64,000 nucleotides of DNA from Desmodesmus armatus (lineage: Eukaryota; Chlorophyta; Chlorophyceae; Sphaeropleales; Scenedesmaceae): positions 47,315 through 111,314 of the forward strand of contig VIIQ02000228.1 in the NCBI GenBank assembly GCA_007449985.2, written 5' to 3'. A program made the position numbers and the translations under genes. The notes under the pieces are model-generated. The model made no database searches. It saw only the letters and a program-made list of their open reading frames with translations, and had not been told where the DNA came from. This document shows positions 10,606-20,825 of the stretch, in pieces; the stretch's first letter is position 1, and each line of letters opens with the position of its first letter.

Positions 10606-12110
10606 AGGCTCTGCTGAAGCTGACTGAAACAGCTGTAAGCTGAGTGAAACACTGCTGAATCACTAGCACAGTAAGCGGGGTCTCTGAGCGTCAAAGCTCA
10701 CAATTGAACAGACTCAATGGGGTATGTGACTTGTTACAGGACACCGACAACCTTACTTTAAACTGAGGCCGCGGGGTGTGTGTAGCGGGAAGGGAAGTGA
10801 CTTGCAAGTTATCGTGTGTCAAGATATGCGGGCGGTCTCCAAAATCTGGTCAACACTGTCTCACACCCAGTGTTTTTTTAGATGGCTATTTCGCCAAATT
10901 AATTTGGCTAGGTGATTTCGTTGGCTACAAGGGGAGATTCCATGGCACTGTTCGCCAAACTCTGTAGCCAAATGAAAATCAGTGGCCCCAGATTCGCAAC
11001 CTGTAGCCCAACATTCCTGACCCCATTCTAGGATACAGGAAGAAGGGGGGGGGGGGGGAGCGAAATTGCGACAAAGACAAAGACCTCGATTCCGCTCGGT
11101 TTGTTTCATCCAACACTTGTCCCTGTGTCGCCAAATTGTGGGAGGCAGTTGTCGCCAAAAACAGGTGTATCACTGTACTTGCCTGTGTCGAAGTTATTGG
11201 GGTGGCATGGCTTTGGTGCCAAACCGGTAGCCAAAAAACCAAATGGCCCCCAGGATTTTTCGCCAACTATCGCCAAGGGTGCTCACACCTGTCTCATTTT
11301 TTGAGCTCCGTCCCGTTCACACCCGCGCTTTGAACATCCGAGCGAATTTGAAGGCATATCTTTTCTACCGTTTGCTGCTGTGGTGACCAAAGCATACTGA
11401 CTGCAACGGTCACCCAGCTGGCCAACTCCGACCTCAGCGTCCACTGAACCATGTTGCGTTTATACACAAGTCTTCTCTGTTCCTATGTCCGATCATCTCC
11501 TACGCGCGGACAACAGCTGTCAACTTTCGGAAGCGTGTCGTGCATGCTGCTGTGTGTGCTGTAATTTGTCGTCCAGAACAGACTAGTTGGAGTGGAGCGC
11601 TCCACTCCAACTAGCAGGATCTGGTCAGCCAGTACGCAATGCAAAGGAGCCTTATCCTAGCGCTCCTGCCTTTCGGTCTGTCCATCGGTCTGAAGCAAAC
11701 AGGACGCTGTAGTATGCCCCATTGTTGCAAGGGCCAATGTAAAAGTACGGCAGTACTCGCAGACGATTACTTGTGCTCTAGCGCATGACTATGCAACAGG
11801 TTGCAGTAAAGATGCGCACGACACAACAGTACAGATGTACTTCTATAATGTGAAACTGTAAACAGCCCAAACAGTGCAGTCCGCACTGTGGCTGATACAA
11901 CAGGCTGTGCGCGTAACGCAACTCAGGCCTGTGTACGCTGTGAATGCTCGAGTACTACTAACTCATGCACGCACAACATAACGTGTGCAAACCGTATACA
12001 GCTGTGCCGAATAACCAGTCACCATGCACAAGGTGCAATTAGATGTGACCAGCACTCATGTTCATGTTCATGTCTCGTAGGGTGTGACTGGAACTAGCTT
12101 GGACAGCTGT
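10606..12110. other. Non-coding stretch with repeated CGCCAA words and a long palindrome
   Basis: No credible gene. Between 10890 and 11290 the words TTCGCCAAA or GTAGCCAAA recur about seven times on the plus strand, as if from a decayed short tandem repeat. A G-run sits at 11045-11059. A perfect palindrome at 11583-11614 is listed separately. Confidence 0.5.
11583..11614. repeat. Perfect 32-bp palindrome
   Basis: The half-site is CTAGTTGGAGTGGAGC, followed directly by its reverse complement with no spacer. All 16 pairs match, and the next outer pair (A at 11582, C at 11615) does not. Function is unknown; it could be a cruciform or a symmetric protein site. Confidence 0.9.
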
Positions 12111-12114
12111 AAAT

Positions 12115-12330
12115 CACAACACCCCCTCCTTGACATCAGTTAGCACCGTTGATTGTGTGGGCCTGACAGCCAGGTGTTGCCCAACAGCGAGGTGGCTCAT
12201 GTGTCTGTTTCGGTGACACGATCGTGGTGTTCCCTCGTGTTGGTCGAACACAGCATCAGTGTTTATAATGTGCCTCCATTGCATTGTTTCCAAAATTACA
12301 CATCTCGATGCCCTTGGCGGACATGTTTGG
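12115..12330 (+). repeat. R1 fragment preserving the empty copia target
   Basis: This fragment contains TTAGCACCGTTGATTGTG, CAGCCAGGTGTTGCCCAACAG, the GTGACACGATCGTGGTG block and GTCGAACACAGCA, colinear with 3913-3960 joined to 9871-9960. It shows the R1 sequence before copia insertion. Confidence 0.85.
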
Positions 12331-13260
12331 TGTGGCACCAGCCTGCACAGTGACAGTTACTGACAGCTTAGAGATCCTGCCGCTCTGCGGGCCCCTTGCA
12401 TGCCTATTTGGTGACCAACTGCTCGATGTGCTGCTTGCTGTTGACTCGCAGGAGAGTGCAGCTATGAGCGAGGCTGGGGCACTGTATCCCCCATTCAAGT
12501 GGGCTGCACAGGGCGCACTGACCAAGCGGCCGCATGTGGAGGCGATTGCCGCTGAGCAATCTGGTTGTCTCTGCATTGAGCCAGAGTCACGTCGCGCAGG
12601 GCCCTGCGCTGCTGCCCTGAGCCAAAATGCGCTCGTGCTCTGCTGTGTGTGATGATGACTGTCGTGTGGTGAGGCGTGTGGGGCGTGTTGGTTGCAAGTG
12701 GTGTGCAACCTTCTACTGCAATTGCAGTAGCTCAGTGCAGTCTGTGGCTGTCATGGGATGCACATGTTGAAGGGTGCCCGCATGGTGTTGCTTCGAGACA
12801 GTTGTGCCACGTGCTGGTGTGCAGCATGTTGGGTTTGTGAGATGGTACATGTAATGGTTGGGTTGGTGGCATGCTGGCAAGTAAGGGAGCCTTGGCAGTC
12901 AGCTTCGTATGAACAAGGAACAGTCACAAACAAACAGCGACAGTTCGTTTGTCATCTTCCCAGTCGGCTTATCAGTCGGCTTCACAGTCGACTGAACAGC
13001 GCGCGCTGTCAACAGTTGACTGTTTCAGCACGCGTTATGCCATGTACTGAATCAGCCACGACTGGAAAAATCGCCCTAGTCGACCGATTCAGTGGGGTAC
13101 AAATTTCCGATGTTAGGGGGTCCCTTGGGGGGTCACCCCCCGGGGTCTTAGGTTTGTGGTGGGCCCCTGGGTCGAGAAGGACAGTGATACAACGCAGATT
13201 GCAGAGCCTCCTAGGCCCTTTAGGACACACTGGCAAGCCCGCAGCATGCATACATTGCTT
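12331..13260. other. Unique sequence with a weak open frame
   Basis: A plus-strand frame (12284-12652, 122 codons) and a minus-strand frame (12256-12708) overlap here. Neither shows a domain I recognise and both run into R1 sequence, so I do not call a gene. Near 13118-13165 is a fragment with GTCTTAGGTTTGTGGTGG, the end sequence of the MITE-like family. Confidence 0.4.
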
Positions 13261-14995
13261 CAGAAGGGCTGATATACAGTGTGGTGATGATGTGCGAGAC
13301 GGTGAAGTCAACGGTGAAGTCAGGTCCAGTCGAATTTGGGGGCACATGGAGGGAGGGGGGGGAGGTTGAAATGCTGTCTCAAGAATAAACACACACCTTG
13401 ATATTCAGTGTGGAGGGACGTGTGCTCTGCATTCACTCACAGCCCTACTAGCTTGATATACATTGTGGTGATGATGTGCGAGGCTTTGATGGCGCTGAAT
13501 GTGGGGGCAAATGGGGAAGGGAGGGCAGGGGTGGGGGGTACGAAAAGCATGTTCCAAGCACAAGTACACATCTTGCAATTCAGCGTGAAGGGACTGGGGG
13601 GGGGGGGGTGTTGAAATGCTGTGACAGGCATAAATACACATCGTGCAATGTAGCATGAAGGGACATGGGCTGTACATTCACTCACAAGCCCTGCTAGCTT
13701 GATATACGGTGTGATGATGATGTGCGAGACTTTGATGGTGCTGAATGTGGGGCACATGGGGGGGGGGGGTGAGATGCTGTCCAAAGAATAAAAACACACC
13801 TTGATATTCAGTGTGGAGGGACGTGTGCTCTGCATTCACTCACAGCCCTACTAGCTTGGTATACATTGTGGTGATGATGTGCGAGACTTTGATGTCGTTG
13901 AATGTGTGGGCAAATGGGGAAGGGGGGGGGGGTATGTAAAGCATGTCCCAAGCACACATACACATCTTGCAATTCACCGTGAAGGGACATGTGCAGTGCA
14001 TTAACTCACAAGCCCTACTAGCTGATACACAGTGCGGTGATGATGTGCCAGACTTTTATGGCGCTGAATGTGGGGCACATGGGGAGGGTGGGAGGAGCTG
14101 TCCCAAGCAGAAGTACACATCGTACAATGTAGCGCGGAGGGATGTGTGCTCTGTATTCACTCACAAGCCCTACCAGCTTGATATACATTGTGGTGATGAT
14201 GTGCGAGGCTTTGATGGCGCTGAATGTGGGGGCAAATGGGGAAGGGAGGGCAGGCGTGGGGGGTACGAAAAGCATGTTCCAAGCACAAGTACACATCTTG
14301 CAATTCAGCGTGAAGGGACTGGGGGGGGGGGTGTTGAAATGCTGTGACAGGCATAAATACACATCGTGCAATGTAGCATGAAGGGACATGGGCTGTACAT
14401 TCACTCACAAGCCCTGCTAGCTTGATATACGGTGTGATGATGATGTGCGAGACTTTGATGGTGCTGAATGTGGGGCACATGGGGGGGGGGGGGTGAGATG
14501 CTGTCCAAAGAATAAAAACACACCTTGATATTCAGTGTGGAGGGACGTGTGCTCTGCATTCACTCACAGCCCTACTAGCTTGGTATACATTGTGGTGATG
14601 ATGTGCGAGGCTTTGATGTCGTTGAATGTGTGGGCAAATGGGGAAGGGGGGGGGGGTATGTAAAGCATGTCCCAAGCACACATACACATCTTGCAATTCA
14701 CCGTGAAGGGACATGTGCAGTGCATTAACTCACAAGCCCTACTAGCTGATACACAGTGCGGTGATGATGTGCCAGACTTTTATGGCGCTGAATGTGGGGC
14801 ACATGGGGAGGGTGGGAGGAGCTGTCCCAAGCAGAAGTACACATCGTACAATGTAGCGCGGAGGGATGTGTGCTCTGTATTCACTCACAAGCCCTACCAG
14901 CTTGATATACAGTGTGGTGATGATGTGCGAGGCTTTGATGGCGCTGAATGTGGGGGCACATGTGGAAGGGAGGGTGGGGGGGAATGCTGTTTCAA
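13260..14995. repeat. Satellite array with a 724-bp higher-order repeat
   Basis: Monomers of roughly 157-246 bp share the words ATACANTGTGGTGATGATGTG, GGCGCTGAATGTGG, CATGGGG plus a G-run, AATGCTGT, CACATCTTGCAATTCA, GGGACRTGTGCT and CATTCACTCACA. Starts of the GATATAC word are at 13455, 13701, 13858, 14024, 14180, 14424, ~14582, ~14748 and 14904. The pattern of four monomers repeats every 723-725 bp and the two higher-order copies are nearly identical. Open frames here are repeat artefacts. Confidence 0.9.
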
Positions 14996-15004
14996 GCCCA
15001 AATG

Positions 15005-15345
15005 TTTTTTGCGGACCACCACCGCTGCGCACCATCACGCGGCATCCACCGACACCAACCCGACGCGGCGCGCCAGCCTGTGACTCAGTTGGGGTGCATG
15101 TTGGTGTGCTTGAAGACACTATTTTTGTCTTTCACCGGAGCCATCCAACTGATTTTTGCGGACCACCACCGCTGGGCACCAATGCGCGGCATCCACCGAC
15201 ACCAACCCGACGCTACGCGCCGGCCTGTGACTCAATTGGGGTGCATGTTGGTACGCTTGAAGACACTATTTTTGTCTTTCATCAGAGCCATCCAAATGAT
15301 TTTTGCGGACCACCACCGCTGCGCACCATCACGCGGCATCCACCG
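15005..15345. repeat. 147-bp tandem repeat, about 2.3 copies
   Basis: The word GCGGACCACCACCGCTG starts at 15011, 15158 and 15305, a period of exactly 147 bp. Units contain CACGCGGCATCCACCG or a variant, CGACACCAACCCGACG, TTGGGGTGCATGTTGGT and GAAGACACTATTTTTGTC. The block interrupts the 13.3-15.6 kb satellite, which resumes at about 15350. Confidence 0.92.
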
Positions 15346-15605
15346 CAGGATGAACATCTTGCAAATCAGCGTGGATGGACGTGTGCTCTGCATTTACTTA
15401 CAAGCCCTACGAGCTTGAACAGTGTGGTGATGATGTGCGAGGCTTTGATGGCGCTGAATGTGGGGGCACATGGGGGGGGGGGGGGGAGGGGGGGGGGCGT
15501 ATGAAATGCTGTCTCAAAAAAATGCGGGGAATAGGGGGGAGAGGGGTGGTGGGGGGTGAATTGCCGTCCCAAGCAAAATACACATCGTGCAATTCAGCGT
15601 GGCGG
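15346..15605. repeat. Satellite monomers after the 147-bp insert
   Basis: The satellite words return (CATCTTGCAAATCAGCGTGG, GTGTGGTGATGATGTGCGAG, GGCGCTGAATGTGGGGGCAC) with long G-runs at 15471-15499. The last unit ends near TCAGCGTGGCGGGAATTGTG. Confidence 0.85.
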
Positions 15606-15654
15606 GAATTGTGACATTATGCCGATGGGTATGTATAGAATGGTGATTGATTCT

Positions 15655-16140
15655 AGTGCACTTCCACATTCCACTAGCCTGTCCCCCCCCCCCCTTCCTT
15701 ACCAAACCCCTGTTCCACTGATTCCTCCATTCCACATTCCACTAGCCTGTCCCCCCCCCCCCCAACCCCTGTTCCACTGCTTCCTTCCATTCCACATTCC
15801 ACTGGCCTGTCCCCCCCCCCCCCCAACCCCTATTCCACTGATTCCTTCCATTCCACATTCCACTAGCATTGCCCCCCCCCCCACCCCTGTTCCACTGCTT
15901 CCTTCCATTTCATATTCCACTGGCCTGTCACCCCCCCCCCCAAACCCCTGTTCCACTGCTTCCTTCCATTCCACATTCCACTGGCCTGCCCCCCCCCCCC
16001 CACCCCTATTCCACTGCTTCCTTCCATTCCACATTCCACTGGCCTGCCCCCCCCCCCCCCCCCCAGCCCCTAACCCGCGATTCCACTGTTCTTTCCATTC
16101 CACATTCCACTAGCCTGTCCCCCCCAGCCCCTAACCCCCT
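15655..16140. repeat. Poly-C minisatellite, about 8 units of ~60 bp
   Basis: Units read TTCCATTCCACATTCCACT, then RGCCTG, a C-run of 8-18, and CCCTRTTCCACTG. They repeat at about 15663, 15730, 15790, 15853, 15908, 15968, 16027 and 16095. Variable C-run length is the main difference between units and is prone to slippage and to assembly error. Confidence 0.9.
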
Positions 16141-16800
16141 ATTCCTCTGCCCCTATCATCAACCACACTGGATTGAGGTCGACGTGAGCCGCAGCATCCC
16201 CCTCTTTACGCCCATCTCACACCCCCTCTCATTCCGGGTCCCTGCCCCGGAATATTACGAATCCGACTTTCCCCTCGCAACTCGTAACAGCAGCAGCCCC
16301 AGTGTGTTACAAACACCAGGCACTTCACGACCGAGTCCACACCAGTTGCAAGGCCGCCGTCACATTCATATCCTCAAGCATCCACCTCAGCCTGTGCAGT
16401 GGGCGTGTCCAGTGAGCCATCTCAGGCCCCGTGTTGGACACATCAGCTACTGCAACAAGAGCATGCTGCTGTATGCCTGCCTGCTGTTGCACCAACAGCC
16501 CCAACACCCGCTGCCGATCATCTGAATGCTGCTCTGCATTATGCTGCACAGGAGGTGCTGATGTTGCTGCACACCAACCTGCTGCGCCCTGGCAGCACAA
16601 CCCTGCACGACTCAGCACGCACGGAAAGCCACAAGCCTACTCACAGCATGACACATGAGGACGGTGGAAGCGGCCGATGATTAGGCATGCAGGACAGGAC
16701 AGTTGCAACCACAGCACTGTCAGGTGGAAGCATGCATTGCTTGCCAACAACTGGCCAAGATACCAATTCCTAGCAAACATCAGCGCTTGAGCCTTGCTAG
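16141..16800. other. No gene recognised
   Basis: Several overlapping open frames exist on both strands, but none has a recognisable domain or a codon pattern that stands out. Nothing structured was seen apart from the flanking repeats. Confidence 0.4.
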
Positions 16801-16814
16801 CGTATCGCCTATAC

Positions 16815-17112
16815 ATGTAAACCCTAAACCCTGTACCCCCTCCCCCCCCCCACGAAACCCTAAACTGTCCGTAGGGGCTACGCCGAGCCAGAAACCCTAA
16901 TCCAGACACCAAAACCCTAACAGATACCCAAAACCCTAACACTCCAGCACTGCATCTTTTGGTGGCTGCCGCTGACGGCTGTGGACCGTGGAGCCCTGTG
17001 GGCTCCACAGTGCCCCACAGCCGTCAGCGCGAGCCACCAAAGAAACAAGCGTGCTGGAGTGATAGGGTTTTGTGTAGCAGTTAGGGTTATGGTGGCAGGA
17101 GTAGGGTTTCTG
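16815..17112. repeat. Telomere-like motifs around an imperfect inverted repeat
   Basis: AAACCCTAA-type words occur at 16819-16830, 16855-16864, 16892-16901, 16912-16921 and 16931-16940. The opposite orientation (TAGGGTTTT, TTAGGGTT, TAGGGTTTC) occurs at 17068-17110. Between them, 16940-17066 is an imperfect palindrome with CACTCCAGCA / TGCTGGAGTG outer arms, TTTTGGTGGCTG / GAGCCACCAAAG, and CTGACGGCTGTGG / CCACAGCCGTCAG, centred on GGAGCCCTGTGGGCTCC near 16995. Confidence 0.8.
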
Positions 17113-17780
17113 GCTTGGCTCCGCTGGCATTCATCAGCACACAAATGGGTGTGCACAGACCCTGAATCTGCCAACACTGACTCACTTCTTGTGCTTGTGC
17201 ACACACGCCAGACAGAAAGCAAACCAACTGGGGCCTTACCACAGGACGCACAGCGGTCCAGCTCGCTGGTAGTCCTCCTCACAGGGCGTCACAGGGAGCA
17301 GAGGTGTCTTGGGGCCAACTTCAGAAGCCAGGACATTGTGGATGAAGTCAGGACGAAGGTCAGCCAGTGTCTACACCAGCAGCACGGGAGCCAAATAGGC
17401 TGCAACACAGGAATTCTGTGCTGGATCTGCTGCTGGCTGATGCCTCTCCTACTGAGCTCATGGCCCTCCGGCTGGCTCTCCTGCTGTACTCCTGCTGGCG
17501 CTTCTGCTGACTCCCGTGCTGGCTACTGTGCTGGCCCTCCTGCTCGCTGGAGCTGCCTGGCAGGCTGGGCGTGTGACACCCTCGAAGCGCCTTTACAAAC
17601 TTGAATGTGTTTGTGCAGGGATGTGAGCTCTTTCCAAGAAATCGAGCACAACTGCTGATCGAGCAGTACTGCTGCTGTGTGCGTGGGCAACAGGGATTCT
17701 CAAAGACGGCGTTGACTTAACGCAAATATATTCTTGATGTAACAATGACTCGGACAGACACTCTACGCGCAGATTGAGGG
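17113..17780. other. No gene recognised
   Basis: GCTGCTGG/CTCCTGCT-rich sequence between 17390 and 17570 gives long open frames that look like low-complexity artefacts. No domain is seen. Confidence 0.4.
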
Positions 17781-17784
17781 TTCC

Positions 17785-18010
17785 GAGACTTTTTGGAATG
17801 TGGTATGGAAGGAACCCCTGGAACCTGGGGGGTGGGGTGGGGGGGGGGGGGGAACTGGAACTGGAACAGAATCACAGTGTTGCAGTTCCAATGGAATTCC
17901 ATAGGGTTCGATTTGTTGGATTCTATTCTATTTAGAGCCCGTTCCACTGGAATGTTGGCAGGATTCCGGTCCAAGGCAAAAGACAATTCCACTGGGATTC
18001 TAGACAATTC
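17785..18010. repeat. Degenerate inverted copy of the TTCCACT minisatellite
   Basis: GGAATGTGGTATGGAAGGAA and GGAACTGGAACTGGAACAG with a G-run at 17833-17851 are the complement of the 15.66-16.14 kb unit. TTCCACTGGAATGTTGG and TTCCACTGGGATTC follow. Confidence 0.6.
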
Positions 18011-18014
18011 CAGA

Positions 18015-18185
18015 CTTCCATCGGCATAACGTGGGAATTGTGCTGTGCATTCACTCACAAGTCCTACTACTGCTGGATATACTGTGTGGTGATGGTGTGG
18101 GACACTTTGGTGGACCAAATTGCGGGGCATAGGGGGAGAGGGGCGGAGGGGAAGGAGGGGGGGTGAAGTGCTGTCCCAAACAAAA
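18015..18185. repeat. Isolated satellite monomer
   Basis: GCATTCACTCACAAGTCCTA, GGATATACTGTGTGGTGATG, GGGGCATAGGGGG and GTGCTGTCCCAAACAAAAG match the 13.3-15.6 kb monomer in the same orientation, 2.4 kb from the main array and more diverged. Confidence 0.8.
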
Positions 18186-19390
18186 GATTATTTCATTTAT
18201 TCATTTTTTCTTGAAATATTTGTTGATTAATATGGAGTCTTTGAATTTGAAACAATGTTGATGGATCTTGCAGTTAATCAAGTCCACCAACGAAAACAAA
18301 CACATTGCCTTTCAAATATCTTTTAGTTTTTTTCCGACTTGTTTTCAGTCGGTTCGATAATAGACGAAGCCTTTACGGTAAAATCTCCTGCTCGGGTCAC
18401 CCGGGATGTATGGTGTGCTGTTGCAGGTGATACCTGGGTGGAAAGTGAGGAGGAGCCAAGAGGACCAGCACTTCATACGGGTGGCGGCCCCTTGCATTCA
18501 TTTCAACAAATTTAAAAAAACAAAGTTACGCCTGTAGCTATGAAGCTCAAGCTATGAAGCTCATTTGCACTTTGGCATCCTCATCCCAACAATGTGTGCC
18601 CACTAACGTGTCCGTTGGTTCCCCACTACGGTTCCTTCAGCTACTGTTCTCACAACAGCTTCTGGACCCCACAACTATTCTTTAGTACCCTTGCAGTGGG
18701 GTACTGTTGGCCTGCCCTATCGCAAGGCCTGATAGGGCGAGATTGCCATGATCCGCGACCGGAAGACTTCCAATAACACAAACAGAGCAGAGGACAAGGA
18801 GCCTTCCTGAAGACACGGAAGACACACTACACAGACAGCCCCTGTCCTCGAGACTGTGTCCTGTCCTGGCCGTCCCATGTCTGGGCAGGTGACACACCCC
18901 CTTTTTTCACCAGGCTCACCCCCATGCCTATGTACAGCACAACCAAAGTCGCCCGCATTAGCACCACAGTGGTTCCTACGTGGCTAGTGCCTTCATGACT
19001 CATATGCCCAGAACACATCCTTGCTGAATGGCGGACTGCTTGTAAGGTTGCTCAGCCCAACCCAGCCAGCAGCAGCAGGGCACAGCAGATTCAGCAGGCC
19101 CTGATGCTGCCTGTACCCCAGCACCATTGGCCTGTGCATGTGCAGGTGCACCAACCCAGGCATGATACATCATGTTTTGTGCAAAAGTGCTGGACCTGCA
19201 GCCCCTACCCTGTTTGCTGGGACTCCAATCAATACCATCCTCCCCCCTTAAACTCTTGCTGGCCTAACAGCAGTGCACCCAGCAGCACCGCACAGCGCGT
19301 GCAAGTGGGGCAGGTCGGGGGCTAGGCTTGCCAACATTATCTGATTAGTGTCATCACATGCGTGCTTATTAGGGGCTTAAGCTGCCGACC
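18186..19390. other. No gene recognised
   Basis: An AT-rich segment (18186-18370) is followed by ordinary sequence with only short open frames. Nothing with a domain or clear splice structure was found. Confidence 0.4.
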
Positions 19391-19394
19391 ATCG

Positions 19395-19565
19395 GCAATC
19401 ATCATCATCATCATCATTACACGTGTTTCCGGCCAGGTTCATTGTGCATGCAGCAAGCTGCAAGCAGCAAATCGACCTTGGTGCAAGACAAGCAAGACAC
19501 CACCAGGCGACCAGTGACCTAGGACACTAGAAAGCCTGTGCCAGTTACGGCCACAACGCAGGCAT
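19395..19565 (-). mobile_element. 5'-truncated 3' end of an RTE-like LINE
   Basis: This segment is the reverse complement of 22020-22180: it shares CACGTGTTTYCGGCCAGGTTC, CAAATCGACCTTGGTGCAAG, CACCAGGCGACCAGTGACC and GACACTAGAAAGCCTG. It ends in an (ATC)n run at 19398-19417 that corresponds to the (GAT)n tail of the plus-strand copy. The short length fits 5' truncation during target-primed reverse transcription. Confidence 0.8.
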
Positions 19566-20800
19566 ACAAAGGGCATAAAAGCAGCAGCGCTGAAACGGGC
19601 TGCTGACGACCACCCCAAACATGCTGCTGTGTGGTTTCAAAACCAAACTACTGTAGTGGTATTCCCAAGGACCTGTGGTCAGCAAGTCGCTCGAGTGCCC
19701 CAAGCAAGCACTAGGCGTAGCTGGGTGAGCAGAGCTCTGCAACCCACAACAGTAGCTGTTCGCCAGGTCACCACTTCAGCTGCTGTGCAACCACATATTG
19801 AAAACCGCCCCAGAAAACCATCCATGTGGCATCCATATGTCCGTGTTGTGGGATAGGGCGGGTGATCCTGTGAGCTGTGTGGCAGACAGCTCGATCCAAG
19901 CCACAGCACTCTCATGCACTACTGCTGCTGCTGCTCCCTGACTGTCCACGCAGCTAGGCTGCTCCTTCTCGCCACCTGACGTGGGAACCTTCAAAGATAC
20001 CTTGCCACGGCATCACACCACACCAGATAGCCGCTGCATGTAGACGCTGCTGCCACGGGGCGTTATCCGCGACAGGTCCCCCGAGCATGCTGCCTTTGCC
20101 GCATGGACGGACTCTCCGGCTTGGGGAAGGGCCACATCGAATATGACTTGCTCTAATTAGCCATCGGCTAGCTCCAGAGGCGAGGCTCAAGCGCAAAGCG
20201 CTGGCTGCTCCATCACTGCATCGCTGATGTTTCCAGGACCACCACGAGGAGGTTGCAAGTCCCTAGTCCCGGATTGGCAATCGGGCACACCAATCCATTA
20301 TGCCCCCAAGGTAACATAGGCGCCACCAATTCTTCAGTCAGGTTCAGTGACAAGACAGTGGACACGGTGGGTAGCGTTGTTTATCAATGCATGCGAACAG
20401 CCGGCACTGGAAGAGCCACCTGACGAGGTTGTGCTTGGTGATCTTATTGATAGCTCGGAGGAATTTGTGACTATAGTGATGCCTAGTTTGGCAAGGTAAT
20501 GGGTGCTCTTGATTCTGTTCTCGAAATTGATGGCTTTGTGTTGGTTGCCCCATGAGCCTCTGGCTCCCTTACTAAGGGATGTATGGTTTTGCCGCCTCCC
20601 TACTTTGTAGCCTTGTCAATAGGTACAGACAGAGGCATCTGATACACTGCAAACTCTGGCGGAGGCTAGTATATGTGGTGATGGCCTGTTATGATGGCCT
20701 TGATTAGGGCGCCTGGGATGTAGTGTGGAGGTAGCAGGGTGCAGTTGGCAACCTGTGCTTCACTGAGGTGGCAGGGAGACACCTTGCTCAACACCAAACA
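19566..20800. other. No gene recognised; contains a 38-bp word shared with 50.1 kb
   Basis: Only short frames are present. At 20307-20345, CCCCAAGGTAACATAGGCGC..TTCAGTCAGGTT is nearly the same as 50126-50164, which is the start of LINE ORF1 on the minus strand. The match does not extend further on either side. Confidence 0.45.
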
Positions 20801-20825
20801 CCTTAATGACAGCTAGCAATTACTT

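Noticed and set aside
12284..12652. 122-codon plus-strand frame as a gene
   Set aside because: It begins in R1 repeat sequence, has an equally long antisense frame and no recognisable domain.
13437..15119. Recurrent open frames of 60-140 codons in the satellite array
   Set aside because: Identical frames recur with the 724-bp period and have Pro/His-rich low-complexity content; this is repeat translation, not genes.
13260..15600. Tandem repeats considered as a CRISPR array
   Set aside because: Units are 147-250 bp without short constant repeats and unique spacers, and the locus is eukaryotic.
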